Notes: generated from the letters alone by a model not told the origin. 64,000 bases of DNA from Curvibacter sp. PD_MW3 (GCA_002633085.1 NSIV01000013.1:1-64000), one strand, 5' to 3'. Positions 35,943 through 44,972 are shown, counted from the stretch's first letter. Numbers and translations: made by a program.

Positions 35943-37634
35943 ATGGCCAAGCAAGTCGCAGGACACCTGATTGTCGAGTGTCTGGTCAAGCAAGGTGTCG
36001 AGGTGGCCTTCGGGGTGCCGGGCGAGAGTTATCTGGCGGTGCTCGATGGTTTTCATGCCTACCGCGACCAGATCCGCTTTGTCACCAACCGGCAGGAGGG
36101 CGGTGCAGCCTTCATGGCCGAGGCGCAAGGCAAGCTCACTGGCCGCCCGGGCGTGTGCTTCGTGACACGCGGCCCTGGTGCCACCAACGCCTCGATCGGC
36201 GTGCACACGGCGTTTCAGGACTCCACCCCCATGGTGCTATTCGTCGGCGACGTCGCCAGCGACATGCGCGACCGCGAAGCGTTCCAGGAGGTTGACTACG
36301 GTGCCTTTTTCGGCCCCAGCACCAAGGGCTTTGCCAAGCGGGTGGAGCGCATCGACGATGCGCGCCGTATTCCCGAGTACGTGGCGCGCGCCTTTGCCAC
36401 CGCCATGAACGGCCGGCCCGGACCGGTGGTGCTGGTGTTGCCGGAAGACATGCTGACGCAGGATGTGGACGTGGCACCGCTGCCGCGCCTCGACGCGGTG
36501 GAGGCCTGGAGTGACCCCGGTGCCTTGCGCAGCCTGCGCGAGATGCTATTGAAATCGGAGCGTCCGCTGGTCATTGCCGGCGGTGGTGGCTGGACGCCGC
36601 AGGCCGCGCAGGCGCTACAGCGTTTTGCCGAGAACTGGAAGCTGCCGGTGGCCAATGCCTTCCGCTTCCAGGACACGTTCGACAACCACCACCCGCAGTA
36701 CGCCGGCGATGTCGGCATTGCGCTCAACCCCAAGCTGGCAGCACGCGTGAAGGACAGCGACCTGATCCTGGCCATCGGCCCGCGCCTGGGCGAGATGACG
36801 ACCGGCGGCTACACGCTGCTGGAAGCGCCGCGTACCCGGCAGAAGCTGGTGCACATCCACGCCAGCGCCGAGGAACTCAACCGCGTCTACCAGGCCGACC
36901 TGGCGATCAACGCCACCATGAACGCGGCCGCGCGTTCGCTCGAAGTGCTGAGCGCGCCGCCTTCGGTGCCGTGGGAGAGCTGGACGCAGGGCTGCCAGGC
37001 CGATTACCTGGCCAACTTGCAGCCGCAGACGTTGCCAGGCGACATTGACATGCCGGCCATCGTGGCCACGCTGCAAAAGCATTTGCCGGCGGATACCGTG
37101 GTCACCAACGGTGCCGGCAACTTTGCCAGCTGGGTGCACCGCTTCTGGCGCTACGCTGGCCTGGCCAAGGGCCACAAGACGCAACTGGCACCCACCAACG
37201 GCGCCATGGGCTACGGCGTGCCGGCCGGCATTGCCGCGGCCATTCTGACCGGCCGCACCGTGTTCACGATTGCCGGCGATGGCGACTTCCTGATGAACGG
37301 GCAGGAGCTGGCCACGGCGGTGCAACACGGCGCCAAGACCATCATCGTGCTGCTCAACAACGGCATGTACGGCACCATCCGCATGCACCAGGAGCGCGAG
37401 TACCCGCAGCATGTGAGCGGCTCGCACCTGCAGAACCCGGACTTCGCTGCGTTGGCACGTGCCTACGGCTATACCGGTGTGCGCATCACGCGCACAGCCG
37501 AGTTTGAAGCAGAGCTGAAGGCGGCCGTGGATCGCCCGCAGGGTACGCTGATCGAGATCACGCTCGACCCGGACGTCATCACCACGCGCGGCACCTTGAG
37601 CGCCATCACGCAGGCGGCGCTGGCCAGGAAGTGA
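35943..37634 (+). CDS. Thiamine pyrophosphate-dependent enzyme, acetolactate synthase-like
   Basis: 563 aa with the three ThDP domains: N-terminal Pyr domain (KQVAGHLIVECLVKQGVEVAFGVPGESYLAVLDGF, with the catalytic Glu region FVTNRQEGGAAFMAEAQGKLTGRPGVCFVTRGPGATN), a central domain, and the C-terminal PP domain with the GDGDFLMNGQELATAVQHGAKTIIVLLNNGMYGTIR metal motif (GDGx26N). Such orphan enzymes decarboxylate or ligate 2-oxoacids; this one is not the biosynthetic IlvB since no regulatory-subunit gene is adjacent. Divergent from tetR, so possibly part of the same catabolic regulon. Confidence 0.88.
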   Translation: MAKQVAGHLIVECLVKQGVEVAFGVPGESYLAVLDGFHAYRDQIRFVTNRQEGGAAFMAEAQGKLTGRPGVCFVTRGPGATNASIGVHTAFQDSTPMVLFVGDVASDMRDREAFQEVDYGAFFGPSTKGFAKRVERIDDARRIPEYVARAFATAMNGRPGPVVLVLPEDMLTQDVDVAPLPRLDAVEAWSDPGALRSLREMLLKSERPLVIAGGGGWTPQAAQALQRFAENWKLPVANAFRFQDTFDNHHPQYAGDVGIALNPKLAARVKDSDLILAIGPRLGEMTTGGYTLLEAPRTRQKLVHIHASAEELNRVYQADLAINATMNAAARSLEVLSAPPSVPWESWTQGCQADYLANLQPQTLPGDIDMPAIVATLQKHLPADTVVTNGAGNFASWVHRFWRYAGLAKGHKTQLAPTNGAMGYGVPAGIAAAILTGRTVFTIAGDGDFLMNGQELATAVQHGAKTIIVLLNNGMYGTIRMHQEREYPQHVSGSHLQNPDFAALARAYGYTGVRITRTAEFEAELKAAVDRPQGTLIEITLDPDVITTRGTLSAITQAALARK

Positions 37635-37680
37635 TTTTGCTGGGAGCGGGCGCCTTGCCGTAGGGAGGAGCGCCCAAGAA

Positions 37681-37708
37681 AAAAGGCCGACTTTGCAGTC
37701 GGCCTTTT
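37681..37708. terminator. Bidirectional terminator
   Basis: AAAAGGCCGAC / GTCGGCCTTTT with loop TTTGCA, between the convergent ThDP enzyme and SWIB/H1-like genes. Confidence 0.9.
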
Positions 37709-37727
37709 GCGTAACAGGCGAACCTGA

Positions 37728-38180
37728 TTACTTGAGGTGCTTGCCGATCAGGCCAGCCATCTCGAACATGGACACTTGAGCCTTGTTGAAGACTTCCTTC
37801 AGCTTGGCGTCGGCGTTGATCATGCGCTTGTTGACGGCGTCTTGCAGCTTGTTCTTCTTGATGTAAGCCCACAGCTTGCTGACCACTTCGGTACGCGGCA
37901 GCGGGCTGTTGCCCACGATGGAAGCCAGAGCGGCGCTGGGGGTCAGGGCCTTCATGAAAGCCGCATTCGGAGTGCGCTTCTTGGCGGGGGCCTTCTTGGC
38001 AGCGACCTTCTTGGCCGGAGCCTTCTTCGCGACTACCTTCTTGGCCGGAGCGGCTTTCTTCGCCGGGGCCTTCTTTGCGACTACTTTCTTAGCCGGAGCT
38101 TTTTTAGCAGCGACTTTCTTTGCCGGAGCAGCCTTCTTTGCGGGCGCCTTTTTTGCCGGAGCTTTCTTTGCAGTTGCCAT
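37728..38180 (-). CDS. H1-like lysine-rich protein with SWIB/MDM2 domain
   Basis: 150 aa. Residues 2-68 are a run of KKAPAKK/KKVVAKK/KKAAPAK repeats like the tail of eukaryotic H1 and betaproteobacterial HC1/BpH1-like proteins. Residues ~70-150 are a SWIB domain ([57 protein letters not shown] ... [13 protein letters not shown]). It probably binds DNA and compacts the nucleoid. The start MATAKK (38180) is chosen over one 33 bases upstream because the tail begins there. Confidence 0.9.
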   Translation of the reverse strand: MATAKKAPAKKAPAKKAAPAKKVAAKKAPAKKVVAKKAPAKKAAPAKKVVAKKAPAKKVAAKKAPAKKRTPNAAFMKALTPSAALASIVGNSPLPRTEVVSKLWAYIKKNKLQDAVNKRMINADAKLKEVFNKAQVSMFEMAGLIGKHLK

Positions 38181-38274
38181 GATTGATTGTCCTTCTAGAA
38201 GTTGATTAATCACCAGCGAAGAACTGCTTCTGCACTGGCATTGCGGATGCTACTGGAGAAAAATCGCATCTCCA

Positions 38275-38296
38275 AGCGAAAAATCGCTTTTTCTCC
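38275..38296. terminator. AT-rich stem-loop upstream of the H1-like gene
   Basis: AGCGA / TCGCT around AAAA, followed on the plus strand by TTTTTCTCC. It lies between the divergent H1-like and rraA genes; role uncertain (terminator-like on the plus strand, or part of a promoter region). Confidence 0.3.
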
Positions 38297-38421
38297 TCTG
38301 AGATGTTGTTTTTTTCATCGTAAGTCGCAAGGCAGTTTCAGGCGGAAAATAGCGCCAGCTTCATCTGTGCCCCCTGGACGGGGGCGTTCGAACCACCTTC
38401 ACCGAGAGGAAAACACCCCCA

Positions 38422-38919
38422 ATGAGCACCCCTTTTGCGACCTGTGACCTGTGCGACGGCTTCAAGAACGACAGCTCCGGAGACTTCCGTGTGCTGCCGC
38501 CGGTGTTTCGCGATTTCGGGGCGGTGCGCACCTTCTGCGGCCCGGTGGTCACGGTCAAATGCTTCGAAGACAACTCGCTGGTCAAGGCGATGGTGGACTC
38601 CGCTGGTGAGGGCCGCGTGCTGGTGGTCGATGGTGGCGGCTCGCTGCGCCGGGCGCTGCTGGGGGGCAACCTCGGGGCTGCTGCCGCGCGCAACGGTTGG
38701 GCCGGCGTGGTGATCGATGGTTGCGTGCGCGACGTGGCCGAACTGGCGACGCACCAGGTGGGCATTCGCGCGCTGGCCAGCATGCCGCTGCCGACCGAGA
38801 AGCGCAACGAAGGTCAGCGCGATGTGGCGGTACAGGTCCAAGGTGTCTGGGTGCGCCCGGGCGACTGGCTGTACGCCGACGCCGACGGCATCGTTGTCAG
38901 CGCCAGGTCGTTAGTCTGA
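38422..38919 (+). CDS. rraA: Ribonuclease E activity regulator RraA family
   Basis: 165 aa trimeric RraA fold (ATCDLCDGFKNDSSGDFRVLPPVFRDFG, VLVVDGGGSLRRALLGGNLGAAAARNGWAGVVIDGCVRDVAELATHQVGIRALASMPLPTEKRNEGQ). In E. coli RraA inhibits RNase E; some homologues are instead 4-hydroxy-4-methyl-2-oxoglutarate/oxaloacetate aldolases, using the same fold with a G-x20-R-D motif (here G...CVRD). Both readings remain open. Confidence 0.88.
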   Translation: MSTPFATCDLCDGFKNDSSGDFRVLPPVFRDFGAVRTFCGPVVTVKCFEDNSLVKAMVDSAGEGRVLVVDGGGSLRRALLGGNLGAAAARNGWAGVVIDGCVRDVAELATHQVGIRALASMPLPTEKRNEGQRDVAVQVQGVWVRPGDWLYADADGIVVSARSLV

Positions 38920-39152
38920 GTCTTTGTGCTGTGCGGGCGCATCGCCCGCACGATGTGTGAACGTGCGCTGTTCTGTCGCACGTCCTTGCGCACGCCTTCA
39001 TGCACCTGCGAGCAAGCGGGCGCATGTCTTTGTTGGAATGGTGTGTCGCACCCCGCGTGAACGTTGTCTGCAGCAGCATTTCAAAATGCATTTCTTTGTT
39101 TCATATTAAAAAATATCGGCATGATGCATTGCGGCAAATTTTCTCAATACGA

Positions 39153-39170
39153 GATATGTGATTTCATATC
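39153..39170. promoter_or_regulatory. Palindrome in the aceA upstream region
   Basis: GATATG / CATATC with a 6-bp spacer in the AT-rich 430-bp gap between rraA and aceA. It lies upstream of the two longer palindromes and could be a regulator or activator site. Confidence 0.3.
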
Positions 39171-39212
39171 GCAAACTGATGTTTGTAAGTCATTGATTTT
39201 CATAGATTAAAT

Positions 39213-39262
39213 TTATGTCTTCTATAAGACATAAGAGGTGTACAAAGTCTTATAGAAGACTT
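39213..39262. promoter_or_regulatory. Paired palindromic operators upstream of aceA
   Basis: Site 1 (39213-39234): arms TTATGTCTT and AAGACATAA around CTAT. Site 2 (39245-39262): arms AAGTCTT and AAGACTT around ATAG. Read on opposite strands, the two share GTCTTCTATAAGAC. Their centres are exactly 30 bp apart (three helical turns), ~90-120 bp before the aceA start. The rest of the 432-bp gap (38920-39351) is AT-rich with no gene that I can support. Confidence 0.7.
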
Positions 39263-39351
39263 AAAGTTCAGTCATCGGTTCTCGAAACGTGCCAATACGC
39301 CAAGCGCAGCGGCACCACCGACTGGTTTCATGTAACTCAAGGAGAAATCTC

Positions 39352-40671
39352 ATGCCGAAAAGCCTGACTGAACAACTCAGCCGCGAACAGCAGATCGCCG
39401 CCCTGGAAAAAGACTGGGCCACCAACCCCCGTTGGAAGGGCATCGAGCGCGGCTACACCGCTGCCGACGTGGTGCGCCTGCGTGGCTCCTTCCCGATCGA
39501 GCACACGATTGCCCGCCGCACCGCTGAGAAGCTGTGGGACATGCTGCACACCGAGCCCTACATCAACTGCCTGGGTGCACTCACCGGCGGTCAGGCCATG
39601 CAGCAGGTCAAGGCTGGCGTGAAGGCCATCTACCTGTCGGGCTGGCAAGTTGCTGCCGACAACAACACCTACACCTCCATGTACCCGGACCAGTCGCTGT
39701 ACCCGGTGGACTCGGTGCCGCGCGTCGTGGAAAGCATCAACAACACCTTCCGCCGTGCCGATGAAATCCAGCACGCCAAGGGCATTGATGCCGGCCACAA
39801 GGACTACATCGACTACTTCGCGCCCATCGTGGCTGACGCCGAAGCCGGTTTCGGCGGCGTGCTCAATGCCTTCGAACTGATGAAGGCCATGATCCGTGCT
39901 GGCGCCGGTGGCGTGCACTGGGAAGACCAGCTGGCTTCCGTCAAGAAGTGCGGCCACATGGGTGGCAAGGTGCTGCTGCCCACCCGTGAGTCCTGCCAGA
40001 AGCTGATTGCGGCCCGTATGGCTGCCGACGTGATGGGCGTGCCCACCCTGGTGATCGCCCGTACCGACGCGGAAGCCGCCGACCTGCTGACCTCCGACTA
40101 CGACGAGATCGACAAGCCCTTCCTGACTGGTGAGCGCACCAGCGAAGGTTTCTACAAGACCCGCAAGGGCCTGGACCAGGCGGTTGCCCGCGCCAACGCC
40201 TACGCCCGCTACGCTGACCTGGTGTGGTGCGAAACCGGCACGCCGGACCTGGACTTCGCCAAGAAGTTCGCCGACGCCGTGCACAAGGTTCACCCGGGCA
40301 AGATGCTGGCCTACAACTGCTCGCCTTCCTTCAACTGGAAGAAGAACCTGGACGACGCCACCATCGCCAAGTTCCAGCGCGAACTCGGCGCCATGGGCTA
40401 CAAGTACCAGTTCATCACGCTGGCTGGCATCCACTCCATGTGGTACAACATGTTCGACCTCTCGCAAGACTACGTGAAGCGCGGCATGTCCGCCTACGTG
40501 GAGCGCGTGCAGGAGCCCGAATTCGCTGCCCGTGACCGTGGCTACACCTTCGTGTCGCACCAGCAGGAAGTCGGTACCGGCTACTTCGACGATGTCACCA
40601 CCGTCATCCAGGGCGGCAAGTCCAGCGTGACCGCGCTGACCGGCTCCACCGAAGAAGAGCAGTTCCACTAA
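39352..40671 (+). CDS. aceA: Isocitrate lyase
   Basis: First enzyme of the glyoxylate bypass, cleaving isocitrate to glyoxylate and succinate; 439 aa. Motifs: [90 protein letters not shown] with the catalytic KKCGHMGGK loop (Cys), and [21 protein letters not shown] precedes the ATG at 39352; the open frame 63 bases upstream is not family-like. Malate synthase is not in the window. Control is likely through the paired palindromes upstream. Confidence 0.97.
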   Translation: MPKSLTEQLSREQQIAALEKDWATNPRWKGIERGYTAADVVRLRGSFPIEHTIARRTAEKLWDMLHTEPYINCLGALTGGQAMQQVKAGVKAIYLSGWQVAADNNTYTSMYPDQSLYPVDSVPRVVESINNTFRRADEIQHAKGIDAGHKDYIDYFAPIVADAEAGFGGVLNAFELMKAMIRAGAGGVHWEDQLASVKKCGHMGGKVLLPTRESCQKLIAARMAADVMGVPTLVIARTDAEAADLLTSDYDEIDKPFLTGERTSEGFYKTRKGLDQAVARANAYARYADLVWCETGTPDLDFAKKFADAVHKVHPGKMLAYNCSPSFNWKKNLDDATIAKFQRELGAMGYKYQFITLAGIHSMWYNMFDLSQDYVKRGMSAYVERVQEPEFAARDRGYTFVSHQQEVGTGYFDDVTTVIQGGKSSVTALTGSTEEEQFH

Positions 40672-40700
40672 GCACGAAGTACCCAGTACTCGGCCATCCT

Positions 40701-40744
40701 ACGGGGCTGACGCACCTGCGACATCGCAGGTCCGTCGGCCCCGT
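40701..40744 (+). terminator. Long stem-loop after aceA
   Basis: Nearly perfect 21-bp arms starting ACGGGGC and ending GCCCCGT, with two mismatches and a very small loop, about 30 bp past the aceA stop. No T-tract follows, so it may protect the mRNA 3' end rather than terminate by itself. Confidence 0.6.
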
Positions 40745-40960
40745 GCAATTTCCGGGATCGGTTTGATTACTTTTGGAAATGCTGCCATTCAAGAGAATTA
40801 ATAAAGACTCATCGCATTTGGAAAAAGAAAAATTTAATTTACCTTATTAGTTTCTCTTTCTATATTTGCGGCATACCGATCCGGGCGCCTCATTTTCCAG
40901 GCGAGAACGCTGCGCTGAAACGATTTTCAAAACTACGGGCCCGAAGGGGCATCAATCAAC

Positions 40961-42061
40961 ATGAGCAAGAAATTCAACATCCTCATCCTGGGCGCGTCTT
41001 ATGGCTCCCTGCTTGCCAGCAAGCTGCTAATGGCGGGCCACTCGGTCAGCCTGGTCTGTCGCCGGGAGACGGCAGAGTTGATCAACCGCGAAGGCACCCG
41101 CGTGCGCGTGCCGCTCAAAGGCCGGGAAGGCTTGGTCGAGATTGATTCGCGCCAGCTGCCGGGCAAGCTGGACGCGGTTTCCCCGTCGCAAGCCAAACCC
41201 GAGCAGTACGACCTGGTCTGCCTGGCCATGCAGGAGCCCCAGTACAGCGCCCCGGGCATGCGCGAGTTAATGCAGGCGGTCGCCTTGGCCAAAGTACCCT
41301 GCATGTCCATCATGAACATGCCGCCGCTGCCCTACCTGGCTCGCATTCCTGGCCTGGATGCCAGTGGCCTGCGTGCCTGCTTTCACGACGCCACGGTCTG
41401 GGACCATTTTGAGCCCGGCCTGATGACCCTGTGCAGCCCCGACCCGCAAGCCTTCCGTCCGCCGGAAGAGAAGCCGAATGTGCTGCAGGTCGGTCTGCCG
41501 ACGAACTTCAAGGCGGCCCGTTTCGACAATCCGGCGCATACCGCCATGCTCGAACAGATGGAGGCTGACATTGCCGCGGCCCGTTTGAATGTCAACGGCG
41601 AGGTGCTGGATATTCCGGTCAAGCTCAAGGTGCACGACTCCATCTTCGTGCCGCTGGCCAAGTGGGCCATGCTGCTGACCGGCAACTACCGCTGCGTGCA
41701 GGCCGACGGCATGCGTCCGATCCGTGACGCCGTGCATGGCGACATCGAGAAGTCGCGCGAGGTCTACGCCTGGGTGGTTGAGCTGTGCGTTCAGTTGGGC
41801 GCTTCGCGTGACGACATGGTGCCGTTCGAGAAGTACGCTGCTGCCGGGCAAGGGCTGATGAAGCCGTCGTCGGCAGCCCGGGCCCTGGCGGCCGGAGCCA
41901 CCGACATCGAGCGCATCGACCTGCTGGTCAAGCTGGTGGCAGAACAGAAGGGGCTGAACAACGAGTCGGTCAGCGAGACGGTCAAGGTGGTCAACAGTTG
42001 GCTTGATCGCAACCGGAAGGCAGCCGCCGAAAAAAAAGCGGCTGAGGCGGTCGCCGCCTGA
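40961..42061 (+). CDS. Ketopantoate reductase (ApbA/PanE)-like oxidoreductase
   Basis: 366 aa with a Rossmann N-terminus (FNILILGASYGSLLASKLLMAGHSVSLVCRRETAELINREGTRVRV) of ApbA type and an all-helical C-terminus that ends in a charged, Ala/Lys-rich tail (KAAAEKKAAEAVAA). It is longer than canonical PanE (~300 aa) and lacks a typical MxxK-S catalytic signature that I can place with confidence, so pantoate synthesis is not assured. It stands alone between aceA and the thrS leader. Confidence 0.8.
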   Translation: MSKKFNILILGASYGSLLASKLLMAGHSVSLVCRRETAELINREGTRVRVPLKGREGLVEIDSRQLPGKLDAVSPSQAKPEQYDLVCLAMQEPQYSAPGMRELMQAVALAKVPCMSIMNMPPLPYLARIPGLDASGLRACFHDATVWDHFEPGLMTLCSPDPQAFRPPEEKPNVLQVGLPTNFKAARFDNPAHTAMLEQMEADIAAARLNVNGEVLDIPVKLKVHDSIFVPLAKWAMLLTGNYRCVQADGMRPIRDAVHGDIEKSREVYAWVVELCVQLGASRDDMVPFEKYAAAGQGLMKPSSAARALAAGATDIERIDLLVKLVAEQKGLNNESVSETVKVVNSWLDRNRKAAAEKKAAEAVAA

Positions 42062-42101
42062 GGCGGCGGGCGCCTCGGGCCTTCACTTCCTGCCGGTCAG
42101 C

Positions 42102-42133
42102 AAAAACGCCGGGGTCGAATCCCCGGCGTTTTT
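42102..42133. terminator. Intrinsic terminator
   Basis: Perfect AAAAACGCCGGGG / CCCCGGCGTTTTT stem with a 6-nt loop after the ketopantoate reductase-like gene. It isolates that gene from the thrS transcription unit. Confidence 0.92.
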
Positions 42134-42159
42134 GTTTCTTCCCCCCCCCGGGTTAGAAT
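42132..42159 (+). promoter_or_regulatory. Possible promoter of the thrS leader
   Basis: TTGTTT (42132-42137), 16 bp, TAGAAT (42154-42159). It overlaps the end of the upstream terminator and would give a leader RNA of about 180 nt before thrS. Confidence 0.45.
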
Positions 42160-42211
42160 GTCCCCATTGGACATATCGTCCGTCGACAAGAGCGAGAAAG
42201 GCATCCCGGTT

Positions 42212-42262
42212 ATGACACCGCGAACTACCACCACCCGGTTGATACGCCTCAGGGGTTGCTAG
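42212..42262 (+). CDS. Threonine-rich leader peptide upstream of thrS
   Basis: 16 codons: MTPRTTTTRLIRLRGC then TAG, with GAAAGG about 10 bases before the ATG. Five of 16 residues are threonine, four of them consecutive (ACT ACC ACC ACC at 42224-42235). It precedes a potential antiterminator and a terminator, and lies just upstream of threonyl-tRNA synthetase. This is the layout of a ribosome-mediated attenuation leader that senses charged tRNA-Thr. Too short to be a functional protein otherwise. Confidence 0.75.
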   Translation: MTPRTTTTRLIRLRGC

Positions 42263-42285
42263 TCCGCGCGCCCCGGGCGCCAAGT

Positions 42286-42302
42286 GCTATCAAATTCAAA
42301 GC
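42286..42302 (+). repeat. Dispersed GCTATCAA repeat, partial copy 6
   Basis: GCTATCAAATTCAAAGC, between the thrS leader peptide and its terminator. Only the core of the repeat is recognisable. Confidence 0.5.
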
Positions 42303-42330
42303 AAGGCGCGGTCTCTACCGCGCCTTTTTT
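42303..42330 (+). terminator. Attenuator terminator before thrS
   Basis: AAGGCGCGGT-CTCT-ACCGCGCCTT followed by TTTT, ending 18 nt before the thrS ATG. CGCGCC at 42267-42272, just past the leader peptide stop, could pair with GGCGCG (42305-42310) and prevent the stem from forming. A ribosome stalled at the Thr codons would leave 42267-42272 free; one at the stop codon would cover it. Confidence 0.8.
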
Positions 42331-42348
42331 CTTTTCTGCGAGTGAAAC

Positions 42349-44292
42349 ATGGTTCAGATTACGCTTCCCGACGGTTCCAAACGTGATTTCCCCGGCCCGG
42401 TGACAGTGGCCGAGGTGGCTGCCTCCATCGGCGCCGGCCTGGCCAAGGCCGCGCTGGCCGGCAAGATCCCCGCCGCAGACGGTTCCGGCTTCAAGGTGGT
42501 GGACACCAGCCACCAGATCACCGCCGACAGCCCGCTGTCCATCGTCACGGCCAAGGATGCCGACGGCCTGGAGGTCATTCGCCATTCCACCGCCCACTTG
42601 CTGGCCTATGCCGTCAAGGAGCTGTTCCCTGACGCCCAGGTCACCATCGGCCCGGTGATCGACAACGGCTTCTATTACGACTTCTCCTACAAGCGCCCGT
42701 TCACGCCCGAAGACCTGACCGCCATCGAGAAGAAGATGGCCGAGCTGGCCGCCAAGGACGAGCCGGTAGTGCGCCGCGTGCTGCCGCGCGACGAGGCCGT
42801 GGCTTATTTCAAGAGCCTGGGCGAGCACTACAAGGCCGAGATCATTGCCAGTATTCCGGCTGATCAGGAAGTGAGCCTGTACCGCGAAGGCAAGTTCGAA
42901 GACCTGTGCCGCGGCCCGCACGTGCCCAGCACCGGCAAGCTCAAGCACTTCAAGTTGATGAAGGTGGCCGGCGCCTACTGGCGCGGCGACCACCGCAACG
43001 AGATGCTGCAGCGGGTCTACGGCACCGCCTGGGCCAGCAAGGAAGAGCTGCAGCAGTACCTGACCATGCTGGAGGAGGCCGAGAAGCGCGACCACCGCAA
43101 GCTGGGTCGTGAACTCGACCTGTTCCACATCGACGACCACGCCCCTGGCCTGGTGTTCTGGCACCCCAAGGGCTGGACGGTGTGGCAGGGCGTGGAGCAG
43201 TACATGCGCCAGGTCTACCGCGACAACGGTTACCAGGAGGTCAAGGGCCCGCAGGTGATCGACAAGACGCTGTGGGAGAAGACTGGCCACTGGGACAAGT
43301 ACCGCGAAAACATGTTCACCACCGAGAGCGAGAAGCGCGAATACGCTTTGAAGCCGATGAACTGCCCGGGCCACATCCTGATCTTCAAGCAGGGCATCAA
43401 GAGCTACCGTGACCTGCCGCTGCGCTACGGCGAATTCGGCCAGTGCCACCGCAACGAACCCTCGGGCGGTCTGCACGGCATCATGCGCGTGCGCGGCTTC
43501 ACGCAGGACGACGGCCACATCTTCTGTACCGAAGACCAGATCCTGGAGGAGTGCGTCAACTTCACGGCGCTGCTGCAGAAGACCTACAAGGACTTCGGCT
43601 TCACCAACATCATCTACAAGATCGCGACCCGGCCGGAAAAACGCATCGGCTCGGACGAGAGCTGGGACAAGGCCGAAGCCGCCCTGATGGCCAGCCTGAA
43701 GGCCGCCAACTGCGAATTCGAGATCGCCCCGGGCGATGGCGCCTTCTACGGTCCGAAGATCGAGTACACGCTGAAAGACGCCATCGGCCGCCACTGGCAG
43801 TGCGGCACCATCCAGGTCGACTTTTCCATGCCCGAACGGCTGGATGCCGAGTACGTGGGGGAGGACGGCGGCCGCCATCGCCCCGTCATGCTGCACCGGG
43901 CCATCGTCGGCAGCCTGGAGCGTTTCATCGGGATTTTGATCGAGGAACACGCCGGCGCGTTGCCCACTTGGCTGGCGCCGGTGCAGGTCGCGGTGCTCAA
44001 TATCACCGACTCGCAGGCCGATTACTGTCGTGAAATTGCGGAAAAACTGCGGAAATCTCTGCCGAATCAAGAACTTAGAGTCATCACAGACCTGCGCAAC
44101 GAGAAAATTACGTATAAAATACGGGAGCATTCAATGCAGAAGCTGCCTTACATCCTGGTCGCAGGCGACAAGGAAGTGGCCGCTGGTGCCGTTGCAGTGC
44201 GCGCCCGAGGGAATCGTGACCTCGGTGTGATGTCCCTCGACGCATTCGTGCAAACCATCGCGGACGACATCGCTCACAAGTCTGTCGGCTAG
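42349..44292 (+). CDS. thrS: Threonyl-tRNA synthetase
   Basis: Class II synthetase, 647 aa, charging tRNA-Thr. Domains: N-terminal TGS ([27 protein letters not shown]), editing domain with [26 protein letters not shown] and the C-H metal site [19 protein letters not shown], catalytic core ([30 protein letters not shown], the Zn ligand Cys, [14 protein letters not shown], and [21 protein letters not shown] motif 3), and anticodon-binding domain. First gene of the thrS-infC-rpmI-rplT-pheST cluster; expression is probably attenuated (see the leader). Confidence 0.98.
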   Translation: MVQITLPDGSKRDFPGPVTVAEVAASIGAGLAKAALAGKIPAADGSGFKVVDTSHQITADSPLSIVTAKDADGLEVIRHSTAHLLAYAVKELFPDAQVTIGPVIDNGFYYDFSYKRPFTPEDLTAIEKKMAELAAKDEPVVRRVLPRDEAVAYFKSLGEHYKAEIIASIPADQEVSLYREGKFEDLCRGPHVPSTGKLKHFKLMKVAGAYWRGDHRNEMLQRVYGTAWASKEELQQYLTMLEEAEKRDHRKLGRELDLFHIDDHAPGLVFWHPKGWTVWQGVEQYMRQVYRDNGYQEVKGPQVIDKTLWEKTGHWDKYRENMFTTESEKREYALKPMNCPGHILIFKQGIKSYRDLPLRYGEFGQCHRNEPSGGLHGIMRVRGFTQDDGHIFCTEDQILEECVNFTALLQKTYKDFGFTNIIYKIATRPEKRIGSDESWDKAEAALMASLKAANCEFEIAPGDGAFYGPKIEYTLKDAIGRHWQCGTIQVDFSMPERLDAEYVGEDGGRHRPVMLHRAIVGSLERFIGILIEEHAGALPTWLAPVQVAVLNITDSQADYCREIAEKLRKSLPNQELRVITDLRNEKITYKIREHSMQKLPYILVAGDKEVAAGAVAVRARGNRDLGVMSLDAFVQTIADDIAHKSVG

Positions 44293-44378
44293 GCTCTTTT
44301 GGGGCCTATTGGCAGTTTGCCCGCGTGTACAGGACGGTTGACGCCACGTTAGTGGCAACAAATTTGAAGGATTGAACC

Positions 44379-44972
44379 ATCGCTACTGAATTTCGTGATC
44401 GCCGCCAGCGCGAAGAACGCAAACACCGTCTGAATCGGGAAATCATGGCGCCGGAGGTACGTGTATCCGGCCCCGACAATGAACCCCTCGGTGTGTTGAG
44501 TCTGGCAGAGGCCCTGCGATTGGCAGGCGATATGGATGTGGACCTGATCGAGATCGTGGCCACCGCCAATCCGCCCGTCTGCCGCCTGATGGACTACGGC
44601 AAGTTCAAGTTCCAGGAGCAGAAGAAGGCCGCCGAAGCGAAATCCAAGCAGAAGGTCATCGAGGTCAAGGAAATCAAGTTCCGACCCGGTACCGATGATG
44701 GTGACTACAACATCAAGTTGCGCAACATCAAGCGCTTCTTGGATGAGGGTGACAAGTGCAAGATTACCTTGCGCTTCCGTGGTCGAGAGATCACGCACCA
44801 GGAAATTGGCATGGCGCTGCTCAACCGCATGCGCGATGACTTGGCGGATCTAATCGTGGTCGAGCAGTTCCCCAAGCTGGAAGGCCGGCAGATGATCATG
44901 ATGATCGCGCCGGGCAAGAAAAAGGCTGGTGGCGCTGCGCCCAAGCCGGCAGCAGAAGCTGCTGCGTCGTAA
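44379..44972 (+). CDS. infC: Translation initiation factor IF-3
   Basis: 197 aa. IF-3 prevents 30S-50S association and checks initiator tRNA and start codon. Starts with the rare codon ATC at 44379 (ATC GCT ACT GAA TTT CGT...), encoding (M)[27 protein letters not shown], the family N-terminus, with GAAGGA spaced 7 bases before it. The first ATG in frame is only at 44445 and would remove 22 conserved residues. As with the AUU start of E. coli infC, the poor start codon is expected to allow IF-3 to repress its own translation. Confidence 0.93.
   Translation: MATEFRDRRQREERKHRLNREIMAPEVRVSGPDNEPLGVLSLAEALRLAGDMDVDLIEIVATANPPVCRLMDYGKFKFQEQKKAAEAKSKQKVIEVKEIKFRPGTDDGDYNIKLRNIKRFLDEGDKCKITLRFRGREITHQEIGMALLNRMRDDLADLIVVEQFPKLEGRQMIMMIAPGKKKAGGAAPKPAAEAAAS

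Noticed and set aside
36543-36556. GCTATTGAAATC inside the ThDP-enzyme gene
   Set aside because: Only a short core match without the GGCC/CTTG arm; not counted as a repeat copy.
37978-38178. Tandem repeats resembling a CRISPR-like or satellite array
   Set aside because: The periodicity is coding: Lys/Ala/Pro-rich repeats of the H1-like protein.
42150-42290. Possible tRNA or ncRNA upstream of thrS
   Set aside because: No cloverleaf; the stretch is better explained by the Thr-rich leader ORF and attenuator.
42259-44130. 623-codon open frame on the minus strand opposite thrS
   Set aside because: Composition is that of an antisense shadow of a high-GC gene, and the plus-strand thrS is unmistakable.
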